Shown: positions 35,401-48,123, counted from the stretch's first letter. The stretch: DNA of 62,000 nucleotides from Neocallimastix lanati (nom. inval.) (GCA_016946835.1 JACVTC010000071.1:1-62000); one strand, 5' to 3'. Numbers and translations are program-made. The notes: a model not told the origin generated them from the sequence alone.

Positions 35401-36566
35401 TTATTTTTTTTTTTTTAAAAAATTAATAATTCTATTTTATATTTTTAATTAATACTAAATAATATTTATTAAATATTTTGATTAATTACTTTTTTTGAAA
35501 AATTTTTAATAATAGGCCCATATGAAATAATATTATTAATATTTGAATTTTCTATATTAATAACATTTGTATTCCCTTTAATACTTAAAAATGATCCATT
35601 GGTTTTTCCATTATCTATTGAAACATTATTTAAAAATAATTTTTGATTCTCTTCTCCAGAATCAAAATATAGAAATGAAGCATCTCCAATATCTCCTTTA
35701 TTGTATACATTTCTAATTGTTACATGGTTAAAATAATTGGAATTATATATTAAATATAAAACAGCTTTTCCATTAGTTGAAATGTCACTTATATTAACAT
35801 TATTAAATGTATATTTTGCTTCTGAACCAATTATACTAGTTCCTGTTCTTTAATTTATAAAATTATGTACATTAAAAAATAATAATAATAATAATAATAA
35901 TATATAATTTTATTAAAAATTAATTTGAGATATTTAAAAACCTTATGTTTTGAAAAGTTGAGTTGGTAATGTTAAAACTTGTATGTTTGCAGTCATTATG
36001 AGGTGGAATGGAACTTTTTTGAGAATTGATATTTTTTAATATTGAATTTTTAAATTCAATGTAATTATAATATCCTCTAAATACACTACTAACATCTTTT
36101 TATATATTAATAAATTTAAAATCATATAATTAATATATATTCAATTTTTTTAAATAAAATAATCAAAAAATACTTTATAATATATTTTTAATAGGAATAT
36201 CATACCATCAAAAATTGAATTGTCAATAATAAATTTATTTTTATCTATACTTTTATCAACATTAATTAAATATCCAGAATTACTATGACATTTTGAAAAT
36301 GTTACATTTTGCAACCTAAATAAATTTAAAAAAATTTTGGAAAATTTAATTTATTTTTTTGTTTATTTTTTTATTTTTTTTTTGCATATGTATGTATATA
36401 ATCTTACAAAATTGTATTTTCTATAAAATGCATGAATGGTACACTATTATCTATATTACTATTTTTAATAATAGAATCTTTAATTACGATATTGTTATTT
36501 TTTGTTTTTGATTCGATTATTGATGCGATATCCATAGAAGAAGTTGATATATTTTCAAAGGAAGCT

Positions 36567-36618
<52 letters not shown>

Positions 36619-37565
36619 ATTATAATAAATGCAATTAATAAGAAATAATTAAATCAAGAAATTTTATGATTATTACTCATATATATAAATTATAATATGG
36701 TTACATACAATTAATAATATTTATATCAATATTGTTTAATGTAAATAAATTATTACTATTTATAAAATGGCAATTCAAAAAATTTATTTTGTTACATAAT
36801 GATGTTTCTTCACTTGAATCTCCAATTTCATTATATGTGTGCATAATTTTGTATATATTATTTCTTTTTTTTTTAAAAAAAAAAAAAGAAAAAAAAAGAA
36901 ATAATATAAAAAAAAAGTGTAAAATTTAATATTTCAGAATATAAAATTCATATATGTATATATAAAGATAAATAATATTAATAATATCATTTAGATTTTT
37001 AAACCTACATAAAACTACAATTAATAAATAATGTATGTGGTTCTATTTGTGTTACTTTTGAACATCTGGAAACAGATAAATAAAGATTTGATGAAATATC
37101 TTCAAAAAGACATCTTTCAAATACCAAATGATAATTTATATTTATTTCATTGTAATAAGATTTTATTAAGTAATGGTCATCTGAATTTGAAACAAAATTT
37201 TTAAATTTTATATTAACAAATTTCAATATTCCGTTATTTCGAAAGTCTATTTGAATACCTTTACTATTTTTATTTTTAAAATTAAAAATAGTTTTTCCTA
37301 TTTTTTCATTATAAAATGTAACATTTGATGAAATACGAAAGTTTAATGTTGTGTATATAAGTGAAAAATCATATTCTTTATCGGGAAAATATAAAATTAA
37401 ATTTTCATTTTGGTTCTCTTGTATTACATTTTCTAAATTAATTAAATCGTTATATGAATTATATATCTTAATTTCTTTTGTCTGAGAATAAGATATTAAA
37501 TATAACAAAATAAGGATATAATTATGAATAAGCATTATATAATCAAAATTAGAACTAATTAGCAT
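32457..37565 (-). CDS. Class C-type 7TM receptor with beta-helix and EGF-like ectodomain
   Basis: Eleven exons join in frame into about 1248 residues: 37565-37009, 36863-36709, 36564-36408, 36315-36206, 36095-35942, 35847-35490, 35316-35165, 35041-34446, 34298-33965, 33836-33032, 32825-32457. Met11 (37535) gives the better signal peptide. The ectodomain repeats short beta-helix turns (for example FNNVNISDIS, LFLNNVSIDN, FTNNTSKNNGG). A Cys-rich EGF-like module follows (CNEKCNLNSGEC ... CRCFDGYKGTFC), then a 7TM block: YINGIIIVLIILNI, HIIYSVGTILIFL, then CALNFILYHYGLFLIY with the conserved class C Cys, a TM4 near MAIKSLYSLILS, and a last TM SEILILSIFIIICY. It probably senses an extracellular ligand at the plasma membrane; G-protein coupling is inferred. 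Exon limits are predicted from splice motifs. Confidence 0.8.
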
Positions 37566-38935
37566 TATTTAAATCTATTAGTTCTTTATGTAATATAAAA
37601 ATAATTATAAATATATTGAATTAATTTTATTTAAACAATCGAGTTAAATTTTTTTTTCTCTTCCATTATTAATTGAATTTTTTATTTCTAAGATAACTAT
37701 TATTAATATAATTTTCTTTATTAATTTATTCTTGAGTTTAAAATGAAATTTTTACTATTACGATTAAAATAAAAATTAATTAAAATATTCATTATTTTGT
37801 AAATTTATTAAAAAGATTTTTTTTTTATTTTCTATTATAATTATAATTATAATTATAATTATTATTATTGTTGTTGTTAATACTTTAGTATTAGTAAAAA
37901 AAAATTATTTAGGGAAAAATTTTCTATAAATAAATACATTAAAATATAATTTTTTAAGACATAATTTATATAAATAAATAATTAAATTTAATATTTAATC
38001 ATTAAAAAAAATTAGTATAAATTAATTAATTTTTAAAAAAATAATGGAAATATAGTTTTAAATTTTTTCTTTATAAAAATAAACAATTGTAAGTTATTTT
38101 TATATTGTATTAATTTTGATTATTATGTATCATATATACTATTTAAATTTTTGATTTTAATAAATATCTTTTGCTCTCTAAAAAATTTGATGATTTATTA
38201 TTATTTATTTTATTACTTAATATGTACTATTATAATTAATTAAATTTTATTAAATTATGATTTAAAAAAGAAAAAAAAAAAATTAATTAAAAAAAAATAT
38301 GTTTAAAAAACATAATTCGATTAGGTTTGATTTTCTTTCTGATAAATGATTTCTTAAGAATAAGATCAACTTTAGTATATTTAAATAAATTTATGTGATT
38401 ATTAAAATGAATATTTTCACATTATAACGTGCAATTATTTATGTTCAAAAAAAAGTTTATTTATTATAGAATTTAATCCAATAATTAATTTAAAATAAAA
38501 TAAATATTTAAATACTTTATTTATTAATAAATTATTAAAATTATTTTTATTATATTTTTCGTAATATGTATATTTTTAGTAATATGACAAGATTAAATAA
38601 GATTATTTAAGAATTATAAATAGTATTTAATAATTAATCTATTAAATAAACTATATTATATATTATTAGTAATATTTTATTTTATTCTTGAATAAATGAT
38701 GATTTTAACATCATTGATATTTATATAAATCATAATATTCTATTTTTTTTTACATTATTAAATTATCATACTATAAAAATTTGAATATGAATAAAGTTTT
38801 TTAAAGTAATATTTTGAAATATGGATGAAATATCTTATATTTATTATACTTGAAAATATAATTGAAATTTTTATACATTAATTTTTATAATTAATGTACT
38901 ATATTATACTATTAATAATTAATAATATAATTTAT
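37566..38935. other. Intergenic AT-rich DNA upstream of the receptor gene
   Basis: No gene or repeat family recognised. It contains the presumed promoter of the leftward receptor gene; no distinctive motif stands out in this base composition. Confidence 0.5.
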
Positions 38936-39575
38936 TTATTTTTTAATAGTTGCATCATAGGAAAGTAATTTTTGATTATAAAGATATATTAATGATTTAG
39001 TATACCAATTTGAAAAAGTAATATTTTTAGTTCTATCAACAAAAAAGTAATATTAATATATTAATATATATATATATTTATATATTATATATTTATGTAA
39101 ACCTATATATTTTAGTAATAAAGTATTACTATTACGTTATAATATATTAGTCATATAAATTTTTATTAGCAGTTAAAATTTTATATTTTAAAAAATGCTG
39201 TATTTATTATTTTTTATATACTTTATTAAATTAGAATTAGAAATATAAATATAAAATTGTATTTTAATAACTTAATATTATATATATACATTTATATACA
39301 TGATTTATATATAAATAATATATTTATTTTTTAAAATAAGGGGTAATAATAAATATAAATTTGTTAATAACATAATAAAGTATTTGCTTTTTTTCTTAAT
39401 ATTCAATTTAAAAAAATTTACAGTTTATTTAATGATTTAAACAGATCACTAAGTATTTCAGTTATGGATGTATTACTTAAACCTCTGAATGATTTTTAAA
39501 AGTATTGTTAAATTATTATTAAATATATATATAATATATAAATCATTTATTTATTTATTTATTATTTATTTATTT

Positions 39576-39663
<88 letters not shown>

Positions 39664-40624
39664 TATAGAAATAATCATAATAAAAAAGATTTTTTACATT
39701 TCTTTTAAATCAGTTAATTCTACAACTTCTGTTGGAATTTTTTTTAATTTCTTTATTATTATCTAATAAATATTAATAAATATATAAATAAATAAGTAAA
39801 TTTATAAATTAATAATAGACAATAAGATTTATATCTTATTAGGTTAACTTTATTTATTAATTATAAAAAGATTACATATTTCTATATTTTCTAATTGTTT
39901 CTAAAATTGTTTCTAATTGTTATGTAAAATAGATGCAAATTACATGTATTTATATATCTTAAATGTGGCTTAACACTATTAGCAATAGCTTAATACATGA
40001 ATATTCTAAGAACTATTACATTAGTAATGTATTATTAATTATTAGTAATTAATATATTAATTCACATATTCTAACATTCCCCCTTAAACCTAATTATTCA
40101 TTAATGAATAAATTGGTTTACTGGTGAATATGTGCATTTAAAATTATCCTATTCTGTAATATTATATACTTGATATTATTAAACTACAAATTATTTCTTT
40201 TCAAACCTAATTTTACTTTTTCATAAATAAAATAATTTTACATTATATTAATTCCTTAATTAAATTTAAATGTTGCTAAAATAATTTCTTATATATATTT
40301 TAATCTAATAATTTTCCCCTAAAACTAAGTATTTTGAAATAAATGTTTGGATTGGGATATGAAAATTGCAATTTGAACGAAATAATTTAATTTAATATGC
40401 ATCATCATATTTTATGAAAGTAAAGTTAAAATATATTCATCATCAGTTAATAAGTAAAAATGATCATATTTGACTCTATGGTGTCAGCTCAGTCGATTTG
40501 AAAATGTGAACCAATCGGTCGGCGATAGTTTACTTTAATAGTAGTAATAATATGAGGGGTTCATTTACATTTATGTTAATGTTGCTATTTAAGTGTTTAA
40601 ATTTTCATTCATGGTTAAACGTCA

Positions 40625-40805
40625 TGAATGGAATATAATTTTCATCATTCATGGATAAACATTATGAATGGATTAATGCTTATTCATCATTCATAGATAA
40701 ACATTATGAATGGATTAATGCTTATTCATCATTCATAGATAAACATTATGAATGGATTAATGCTTATTCATCATTCACAGATAAACATTATGAATGGATT
40801 AATGT
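40625..40805. repeat. Tandem repeat of about 42 bp inside the TRIM-like element
   Basis: Four to five units built on ATTATGAATGGATTAATGC and TTCATCATTCATAGATAAAC. Each unit contains TTCAT/ATGAA pairs that could fold. Confidence 0.8.
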
Positions 40806-40954
40806 TAATATTTGTCAGGATATATAATGGTATTGTTAAAGCCATTTGATACATAATATCTTGTTTGATATTGATTTCTTGTTAAAAGAATCCTTTGTTC
40901 CTAAATTCTTCTTGACATAATTTTTAGGTCTGGCTATGGATTTATTGTTATAAG

Positions 40955-41110
40955 GATCCTTTTAAGAGTCAGATGAGACTCTTAATCTATTAGAAAATAA
41001 GAGCAACTAAGAGTTTATTGAGAGCACTGAGACTCTTAATCTATTAGAAAATAAGAGCAACTAAGAGTTTATTGAGGGCACATGAGACTCTTAATCTATT
41101 AGAAAATAAG
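40955..41110. repeat. Tandem repeat of about 58 bp containing the primer-site motif
   Basis: Three units each hold GAGACTCTTAATCTATTAG and AGAGCAACTAAGAGTTTATT. On the minus strand each unit repeats the tRNA-complementary sequence next to the 5' LTR of the TRIM-like element. Confidence 0.75.
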
Positions 41111-42000
41111 ATTTATATCTTATTAGGTTAACTTTATTTATTAATTATAAAAAGATTACATGTTTCTATATTTTCTAATTGTTTCTAATTGTTATGTAAA
41201 ATAGATGCAAATTACATGTATTTATATATCTTAAATGTGGCTTAACACTATTAGCAATAGCTTAATACATGAATATTCTAAGAACTATTACATTAGTAAT
41301 GTATTATTAATTATTAGTAATTAAAATATTAATTCACATATTCTAACAACTAATAAATAAGTAAATAAAAAAATGATTTTATATTTATTAAAAATTTGTT
41401 TCATTTTTATAAATATATAGAATAATTTATTATAGAATATTATTTAGTTTATTATTTTTTCAATATCAATTTTTTTTATAATTTGAAAAAAAAATTTTTT
41501 TAAAACAATATATTTTTTTTTACTGAACTTTTAATTGTCAAGGTATAAATACATCATATACATTATTACTTGTAACATTATTAAATATTTAATACTATTA
41601 TTAATATATATGTTAATTTATAAATAAAACCACTTTTAATTTGTATTATATATAATATTTATAATAATTATAATAAAGTGTTTAAAATACCGATAAGTCG
41701 ATAGTACCAGCTATATCATTTTCTTATAAATAACTAAAAGTAAAATGAAATTAAAAAGTTATCATATATATATATTTTTTTTATTGTTTCAATAGTTTAT
41801 TAATATTGTTATTATTATGAACACAAAATTTAATAAAAATAAATGTTTACAGATATTGAATATTTGGTAATTAACTGGATTAATATGGAAATTGCCTAAG
41901 TTCATTCCACTTAAAATTACTATATAATTTTTAAAATGATAATAATAAAAAAAATAATAATAACAATTAATATTTAGGAATCCTTTTATTATTACTATTA

Positions 42001-42007
42001 TTATTAC

Positions 42008-42085
<78 letters not shown>
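42001..42085. repeat. ATT microsatellite, left flank of the Copia insertion
   Basis: Continuous ATT units up to the LTR start. The array resumes at 44613, so the element inserted into it. Confidence 0.9.
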
Positions 42086-42086
<1 letters not shown>

Positions 42087-42287
42087 GATAACTGTCCTAA
42101 AATTATGTATATAATAATTATTGATGCACGTGATATACATGAATCTAATGTGGCACAAATGATGAATTGCTAAATATATAAAATGCTCACTGTAATATTT
42201 ACATAAGAATAGAGGTTTAATTCCTAATAAATAAAAATAAATAAACAACATTAAAATTTATTAATCATAAATTTAAGTGTGTTAACA

Positions 42288-42303
42288 GATTAAGAGTCTC
42301 AAC
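42288..42303 (+). promoter_or_regulatory. Primer-binding site matching the tRNA-Lys(CUU) anticodon arm
   Basis: The complement, TGAGACTCTTAATC, equals the anticodon stem-loop of eukaryotic tRNA-Lys(CUU) as I remember it. Priming from an internal tRNA fragment is known for Copia and Ty5, which use initiator Met tRNA. Confidence 0.65.
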
Positions 42304-42433
42304 GGCTCCAAAACAAAGCCCATTATTATATATTAACAAATAGTAGAATCAGAATATAAACATTAGCTAGTACGAGAACATATATATAAAACATCTTTAC
42401 TCTAAATTTTGTGTTTACTAGAATTTAAAAATC

Positions 42434-43423
42434 ATGACAAAAGAATTCATACTCAATAAAGAACAATTCCTAAATGGCTCAAACTTTGATCCATGGTTCG
42501 GAAGGATAAAAACAGCCTTGGAAACCAGAAAATTAGTAAAATATATAAATAAAGATGTAATAGCATCCATAAAAGAAAACTTCCCAAATGACGTAGAAAA
42601 GTTAAAAAAGGCTGAAAAGAAAAACTCCAGAGCAAAATCTTTAATAATCAACAATATCACAGACGACGTATATGAACATGTGAAGAATCTTGAAAACTCA
42701 TTTGAGGTAATGAGCAAACTTAAATCGTTATATAAAAAAGATAAAGCAATCACTTTACAAGAATGGATGGACAAACTACAAAAATTAAAGGCAAATAAAT
42801 TAAATGAAATAGTAAGTACACTATTCAAAATAAGAGAAATATTTAAAGCCATGGAAGATACCTCTTCTAACATCGGTGAATTAGAAAAAGTAAAAATTAT
42901 GTATAACTCCCTTCCTTTATATGCAAAATTTTTTATCCATCCAACAAAAGATTACACTAGTGAAAGATTTTTTAATGAAATAAACAATATAGTAACTTTT
43001 AAACTATATGCTGGAGATTCAAAATTAATTGAAGAAAATTTAGACAAGTATTTTGTCCATGATAGAACACAAGATAATGAAAACGAAACTTCAATAAATT
43101 TAATTTCTAAATATACAAATAGAAAAATTAAAAATAAAAATAATTTTAAATATAAACATAAGACTCACAATAATAAATATTGTTATATCTGCGAAAAGAA
43201 AGGACATACTACTAAAGAGTGCAGATATAATAAGAAAAGAAAACATTACTCAAATGAAGAATCTTCCAGTGAAAGTGAAAATGAAAATAAAAATAAACAA
43301 AAACAAAACAACAAAGCCAACAATATGGGAAAATCGTTAAATTTTATTGCGGCTGAAAACTACGATGACAACAATGATTTTGACGCCAATGTTGACTTTA
43401 ATGATATTAGAGAAATGTTTTAG
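42434..43423 (+). CDS. Copia-type Gag protein
   Basis: This 329-residue structural protein forms particles and packages RNA. The N-terminus has the Copia Gag pattern: LNGSNFDPWFGRIKTALE (residues 13-30), then helices up to about 200 including LYKKDKAITLQEWMDKLQ and MYNSLPLYAKFFI (157-169). A basic region (230-248) precedes a CCHC knuckle (C250, C253, H258, C263), and an acidic, Asn-rich tail ends in DIREMF. The frame is intact from the first ATG, 146 bases after the 5' LTR. The tail stops at TAG without a slippery site or continuing pol frame. With two near-identical LTRs this is a good candidate for a recently mobile copy. Confidence 0.9.
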   Translation: MTKEFILNKEQFLNGSNFDPWFGRIKTALETRKLVKYINKDVIASIKENFPNDVEKLKKAEKKNSRAKSLIINNITDDVYEHVKNLENSFEVMSKLKSLYKKDKAITLQEWMDKLQKLKANKLNEIVSTLFKIREIFKAMEDTSSNIGELEKVKIMYNSLPLYAKFFIHPTKDYTSERFFNEINNIVTFKLYAGDSKLIEENLDKYFVHDRTQDNENETSINLISKYTNRKIKNKNNFKYKHKTHNNKYCYICEKKGHTTKECRYNKKRKHYSNEESSSESENENKNKQKQNNKANNMGKSLNFIAAENYDDNNDFDANVDFNDIREMF

Positions 43424-44410
43424 CCACTAATTTAATTTAAATAAAAGGAAGTATAATATTAATATATATATAAATAAATTAAAAAAAAAAATTTTTTATA
43501 TATTATGTTACTAATAAATAAAAATTTTTAATTTATTATCCACTCTATAAATCCTAAAATGATAAATACAATAAGAGTGAAACATCTCTACAGTTAATTA
43601 ATTAATAATACTACAAATAACTATGTTTTATATATTATTATAATTTTATTATTCATAAAAAAAAAAAAAAAAAAAAAAAAGGTGAGAATGTATTGTAATA
43701 TATTTAAGAATGAATTATATTCATTTATTTACTCATAATTAAATTATATTAATAAGAAGAATGATAAAAGTAACTAATAAGATGACCATAAAATGGTTAA
43801 TAAATCATCCTTATTAATGTAACATTAATAAGAAGAAAAATAATAAAATAATTTATCCTTATTAGTGAAATATCAATATAAGAATTGAATTTAAATCAAA
43901 TTCTATTTATAAATATTAACAGAAATAACCTTATTTAATAAGAAGTCAATTAAATTTTTATTTTAATAATCCTTATTAATAAAGGTAATAAGATGATTAA
44001 TTTACAAAAATCCTTATTAGTAAAAATAATAAGATGATAAATTTATTAAAAAAAAAAAAATCCTTATTAATATTAAATAATATTTTAATTTATAAAAATC
44101 CTTATTAATTTTGAAATTCATTTAAATTAATAAGATGAAAGAAAAGTAAATAAATAATATTTCATTCTAACATTAATATTGTGATAGATGATTTTCTTTT
44201 TAAGATAAAAATATAATTGTTTAATACAATTTAAATCCTATCATAATTATTAATATTGACAAACCCATTTGTGCAAATTAATGATAAACAATAATAATGA
44301 ATATTTAATATATTTATTTAGATCAAATTTTAATCCAATAATAATATACATAAATTATTTTATTAATATCCAATCTTAATTTATTTTAATAAATCAAGAT
44401 TGAGGGAGAG
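43424..44410. other. Non-coding 3' part of the gag-only element
   Basis: About 1 kb without a gene. The motif TCCTTATTA with nearby AATAAGATGA recurs about seven times between 43790 and 44130, a degenerate short repeat. It ends with the polypurine tract. Confidence 0.6.
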
Positions 44411-44612
44411 TGATAACTGTCCTAAAATTATGTATATAATAATTATTGATGCACGTGATATACATGAATCTAATGTGGCACAAATGATGAATTGCTAAAT
44501 ATATAAAATGCTCAATGTAATATTTACATAAGAATAGAGGTTTAATTCCTAATAAATAAAAATAAATAAACAACATTAAAATTTATTAATCATAAATTTA
44601 AGTGTGTTAACA

Positions 44613-44684
<72 letters not shown>
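44613..44684. repeat. ATT microsatellite, right flank of the Copia insertion
   Basis: Continuation of the array at 42001-42085 on the other side of the inserted element. Confidence 0.9.
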
Positions 44685-44686
<2 letters not shown>

Positions 44687-45845
44687 TTAATTTGTAAAAG
44701 ATATATAAAAATTTTTATAAATGTAATTACATTTCCATATGCGAATTATGTATATTAAAATCTGAAGGAATTTTTGAAATATTTGATTCATAAACTACTT
44801 TATATATTTTTTAATATGTTCAATTAATAATAAATATAGCAAGGAATAAATCATACAATAAATTTGAATGTTTACAAATTTTATTTATTTTTATTTTTTC
44901 AATTTTTCCAATGTAAAAAATTCAAAAAGCATTTAGACAATTCATTTAAATTTTTTTACCAATATTTCCAATTACAAAATATTATAAATATATTTAATTT
45001 TTATTAAACATGCAATTTTGTCTTTCCATTTTTTTTTAATTAAATATATGTGAATATATGTAGTAAAGCATATAAATATATATTTTATTTATTTACAGAT
45101 ATTTTAAATTTGAAAAAAGTGGAAAGTTATTAAAATTTGTAATATCACATATCATATAGTTGAGAATTCCTCTTAAATTTATTATTGATAATGTAAAAAA
45201 AATAGTATTATTTTATTAATTAAAATTTAAAATTTATATATATATATATATATATATATTATAAGAATTTTTGTGTTTTATTTTATTTTTTTCTTTGTAT
45301 TTTTATTTTTATTTTATTATTTTTATTTTTTTTTATTGTTTACTCTATAATTAAATTTTTTACTTTAATGTTGCCATCTACATCACATTCAATTGACGTT
45401 CCATCGCAGCAAATAGTGTTTAAGCCTCTTTTTGAAAAGAAATTTAATTTCTTACGATCTTGCGATACTTTTCCATATGTTACTGTCCAAATAATAAATA
45501 TATTTATTGCTAAAATATACATAAAAAAATTCATTTTATACATATATTTGTTATACATTTTTTAAGCTCAAATATTTTTTTTTTATTTATATTTATTAAT
45601 ATTCTTTTTTATAATTATATATTATTCATAAATATATATATATTAAGATAATTATTTTTTTTTTTAAAAATATAATGTAATAAGAATAAATAACAATGAT
45701 TAAAATTAAAATATTTTTTATATAAAATGTTTTATTAATGTTTAACTTAATTTTTATTAAACTTTTCCTTTTTTTTTATTTTTTTTTATTTTTTTATGTT
45801 TTATATTTTGAATTTTTAACAATACCTTAATTATTTTTATAATTT

Positions 45846-46284
45846 GATAAAAGTTTTACGCACATAAGGTTTCTGGATGGACCATGGGACTACCTTCTGA
45901 ATATATATTAGTTGATTTTCATCCTCCCACTGTGTTTTTTCCCTATAAATGAAGTTGATATTAGCTCACTACGGTAATTATTCCTGTATAATTTAGTGAA
46001 GAGAAAACTTGATTCATGAAAGGATTAGTGTTGATGTTCCTCCCTCAATGATGGTTCAAGAGATCACATAAAAGAAGCCCATCTTATAAAACGGCGTATA
46101 GGGAATGTCTTTTATATTAGCCTTGCATAGAGAGAGGTTCTTGTCGACTCTGAAATAGTTGCCAAAGAATCCAATGAGAGACTAATATGTTTGAAGGATA
46201 GATTCAAGGCCACACTGTGCACCTCTAAGGTTAATTTTAGTCTAAAAAAAAAAAAAAAAAAAAAAAAAAGATATAAGTTTCAAC
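45846..46284 (+). mobile_element. A-tailed retroposon (SINE/LINE 3' end), copy 2
   Basis: A GC-richer block of about 380 bp ends AGTCT followed by an A tract (46244-46269). The left flank GATAAAAGTTTTAC (45846-45859) resembles the right flank GATATAAGTTTCAAC (46270-46284), a plausible diverged target duplication. No tRNA-like head and no open frame are seen. Confidence 0.55.
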
Positions 46285-46861
46285 ATAAAAAAAAAAAGGG
46301 AATTATATCTATTAAAAAAAGTTAAAATGAAAGAAACAATAAAAAAAAAAAGTGGTACATATATTATTTTTTATTTTATATGTTTATTCTAATAATTATT
46401 CTAAAAATAAAATTTTCGCAATATATATTATTTTGAAAATAAAAAATCTAACCTTTTTTTTTTTTTCATTAAAAAAATATATGTCTCCAATTAAATTTAT
46501 TTTATTTTTGTTTATTAATGAAATATTTATATTAAAAATTTTTTTATATTTATATATTCAATAATAATAATATTGATAATTATAATTTTATGAAATTTAT
46601 AATATTAAATATATAGAAAAAAATATAGTTATTTTTAATTTTATTTTTATAAAAATTGTCAATATATACTACTTATCAATTACATATTTTGAAATTATTA
46701 ATAATATATTTTTGTTATATATATTATTAATAATTTTTTTTATTTCTTTTTTTTAATTTAACAATTTTATTAATAATTCAATAGAAAATATTTAATAGAA
46801 TACTTTAAACATAAATAATGAATACCATATTTATTTTATTTTACATCTTTTTTTTAAAAAT
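46285..46861. other. AT-rich spacer
   Basis: Short A tracts and T-rich sequence. No gene or element recognised. Confidence 0.5.
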
Positions 46862-47273
46862 AAAATTATTATAAGTTGATTTAGAAGAATAATTATTAAG
46901 AAATAAATTTAGTCTATTATTACTAGTTTTGGAATCTTTGGAATATATCAAAATATTTGAATTATTAGATAAATTTAAAGATTCCATAAAGAATGTTTCA
47001 GAAGCACGCTCTTCGTTTGCTATATTATCTTTATCATAAAGACTTCTTAATATTATTTTATATATGTTTTAATAAAGGATAAAATACACTTATATTTATA
47101 TGGCTTGGATTTGAACTCATACCATAATATGGAAAGACAAAAGCGATGATAATTTAATATATTAATTGAAATAACTTCACCTCTTGAAATTTCAATATCT
47201 GTAGTAATTAATAAAGATATTTTTTTCTTCTTTTTTAAAAATAAAGTTTGGATCATTTTGTTCATAGCTTTTT
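46862..47273 (-). pseudogene. Unrecognised gene remnant, possibly two exons
   Basis: The minus strand has an open stretch coding for a Ser/Asn-rich tail (LYDKDNIANEERASETFF ... YNNFIFKKKM-stop, about 47045-46855). Before it lies a stretch with ISRGEVISINILNYHRFC (47265-47053). Composition is more protein-like than the surroundings, but I cannot link the parts by convincing splice sites or name a family. Confidence 0.3.
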
Positions 47274-47336
47274 AATGTTATCAAAATTTAAATTTAATAG
47301 TAGTCATGTCAAGCATAAGTATGATTCAAAAAGCTT

Positions 47337-47368
<32 letters not shown>

Positions 47369-48123
47369 CATCTTTATATCCATCCATTAATTATTTCGGA
47401 AAATTTCGATAATTTTTAATATATTACAATTTTGTGTTATACCACTAGTTTCCAAAGAAGTTTCAAAGAAATTCTTTAGTTTTTCCGTTTTTTTATAATT
47501 AATTTTAGTAATATTTAGTTAAACTTTTTATAGTTTCCATTTTTATTTCAATATTATAATTAAAAAATTTAAAATATTTAAAATTAAAAAAAATATTAGA
47601 TATTACATTCATTATATAAATTATAAGGCCAATACATGACATTCATAAAATATTTATGTAATTTCACATGAAAATAAAACTATGATATTACCAAAGATTA
47701 ATGAATTAATGATAATTATATTTTATAATTGTATATTTTCAAAAACTAAATCTAATATCTTATAGTTTATATAATCACCATGAAATATGGAACAAGAACT
47801 TTTTTTTATATATTATTTTAATATAATTAATAATGAAATATTTTATTGATTAATAAAAATTATTATTTTTATCTTTGTATAATGGATGAAATTTGAATCA
47901 ATATGTCATTCGATGTTATATGATATCATATATCAAATAAATAATAATAGTATTATTTATTCTTCAAATAAATGAATATTTTATAAGTATATATTTTTAT
48001 AATTATCCTAAGAAAAAACAAAACAAAACTGCAGTGTTTATTTATAAATTGACCTGCTATATCTAATTGTTTCCTACATGTTACTTTTAAATGTATAATT
48101 CTTCGATTATTACTTCAATATTC

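Larger units (their letters stand above)
39821..41348 (-). mobile_element. Small non-autonomous LTR element (TRIM-like)
   Basis: Read on the minus strand, LTRs of 244 bp (41105-41348) and 256 bp (39821-40076) start TGTTAGAATATG and flank 1 kb without a gene. The 3' LTR is preceded by the purine tract AAGGGGGAA (40076-40084). After the 5' LTR comes AGATTAAGAGTCTCATG, complementary to the anticodon arm of tRNA-Lys(CUU). The LTR ends (AAATCTTATT) lack a clear CA. No target duplication was identified. It sits in an intron of the LRR pseudogene. Confidence 0.7.
42086..44612 (+). mobile_element. Gag-only Copia-type LTR element (TR-GAG-like)
   Basis: Two 202-bp LTRs (42086-42287, 44411-44612; TGATAACTGTCC to GTGTTAACA) differ by one base as far as I compared. 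Right after the 5' LTR is GATTAAGAGTCTCA (42288-42301), a half-tRNA-type primer site. A purine tract GAGGGAGAG (44402-44410) precedes the 3' LTR. The flanks are ATTAT on both sides, as expected for a 5-bp duplication but ambiguous within an ATT array. The only gene is an intact gag; there is no protease, integrase or reverse transcriptase. The element must rely on enzymes from another Copia copy. Confidence 0.88.
38936..45558 (-). pseudogene. Leucine-rich-repeat surface protein gene, decayed, with two LTR elements in introns
   Basis: The first exon (45558-45344) starts with a signal peptide and a Cys-containing LRR cap (NTICCDGTSIECD). An LRR exon joins in frame (45171-45097, FNNFPLFSNLKYL). 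Near the other end, exons 39750-39698 (KIPTEVVELTDLKE), 39484-39422 (LSNTSITEILSDL) and a terminal exon 39032-38936 also join in frame. Between them, LRR-like exons near 44760 (NISKIPSDFN), 41900 and 41540 carry stop codons or do not fit the phase. The layout, one repeat of about 24 residues per exon, is clear. The gene is probably dead; the middle could be misread if the true exons differ from mine. Confidence 0.6.

Noticed and set aside
39540-39665. CRISPR-like or regulatory array
   Set aside because: A plain ATTT microsatellite without spacers.
41967-42251. Poly-Asn protein on the minus strand
   Set aside because: It is an ATT microsatellite joined to LTR sequence; the same LTR frame recurs at 44394-44576.
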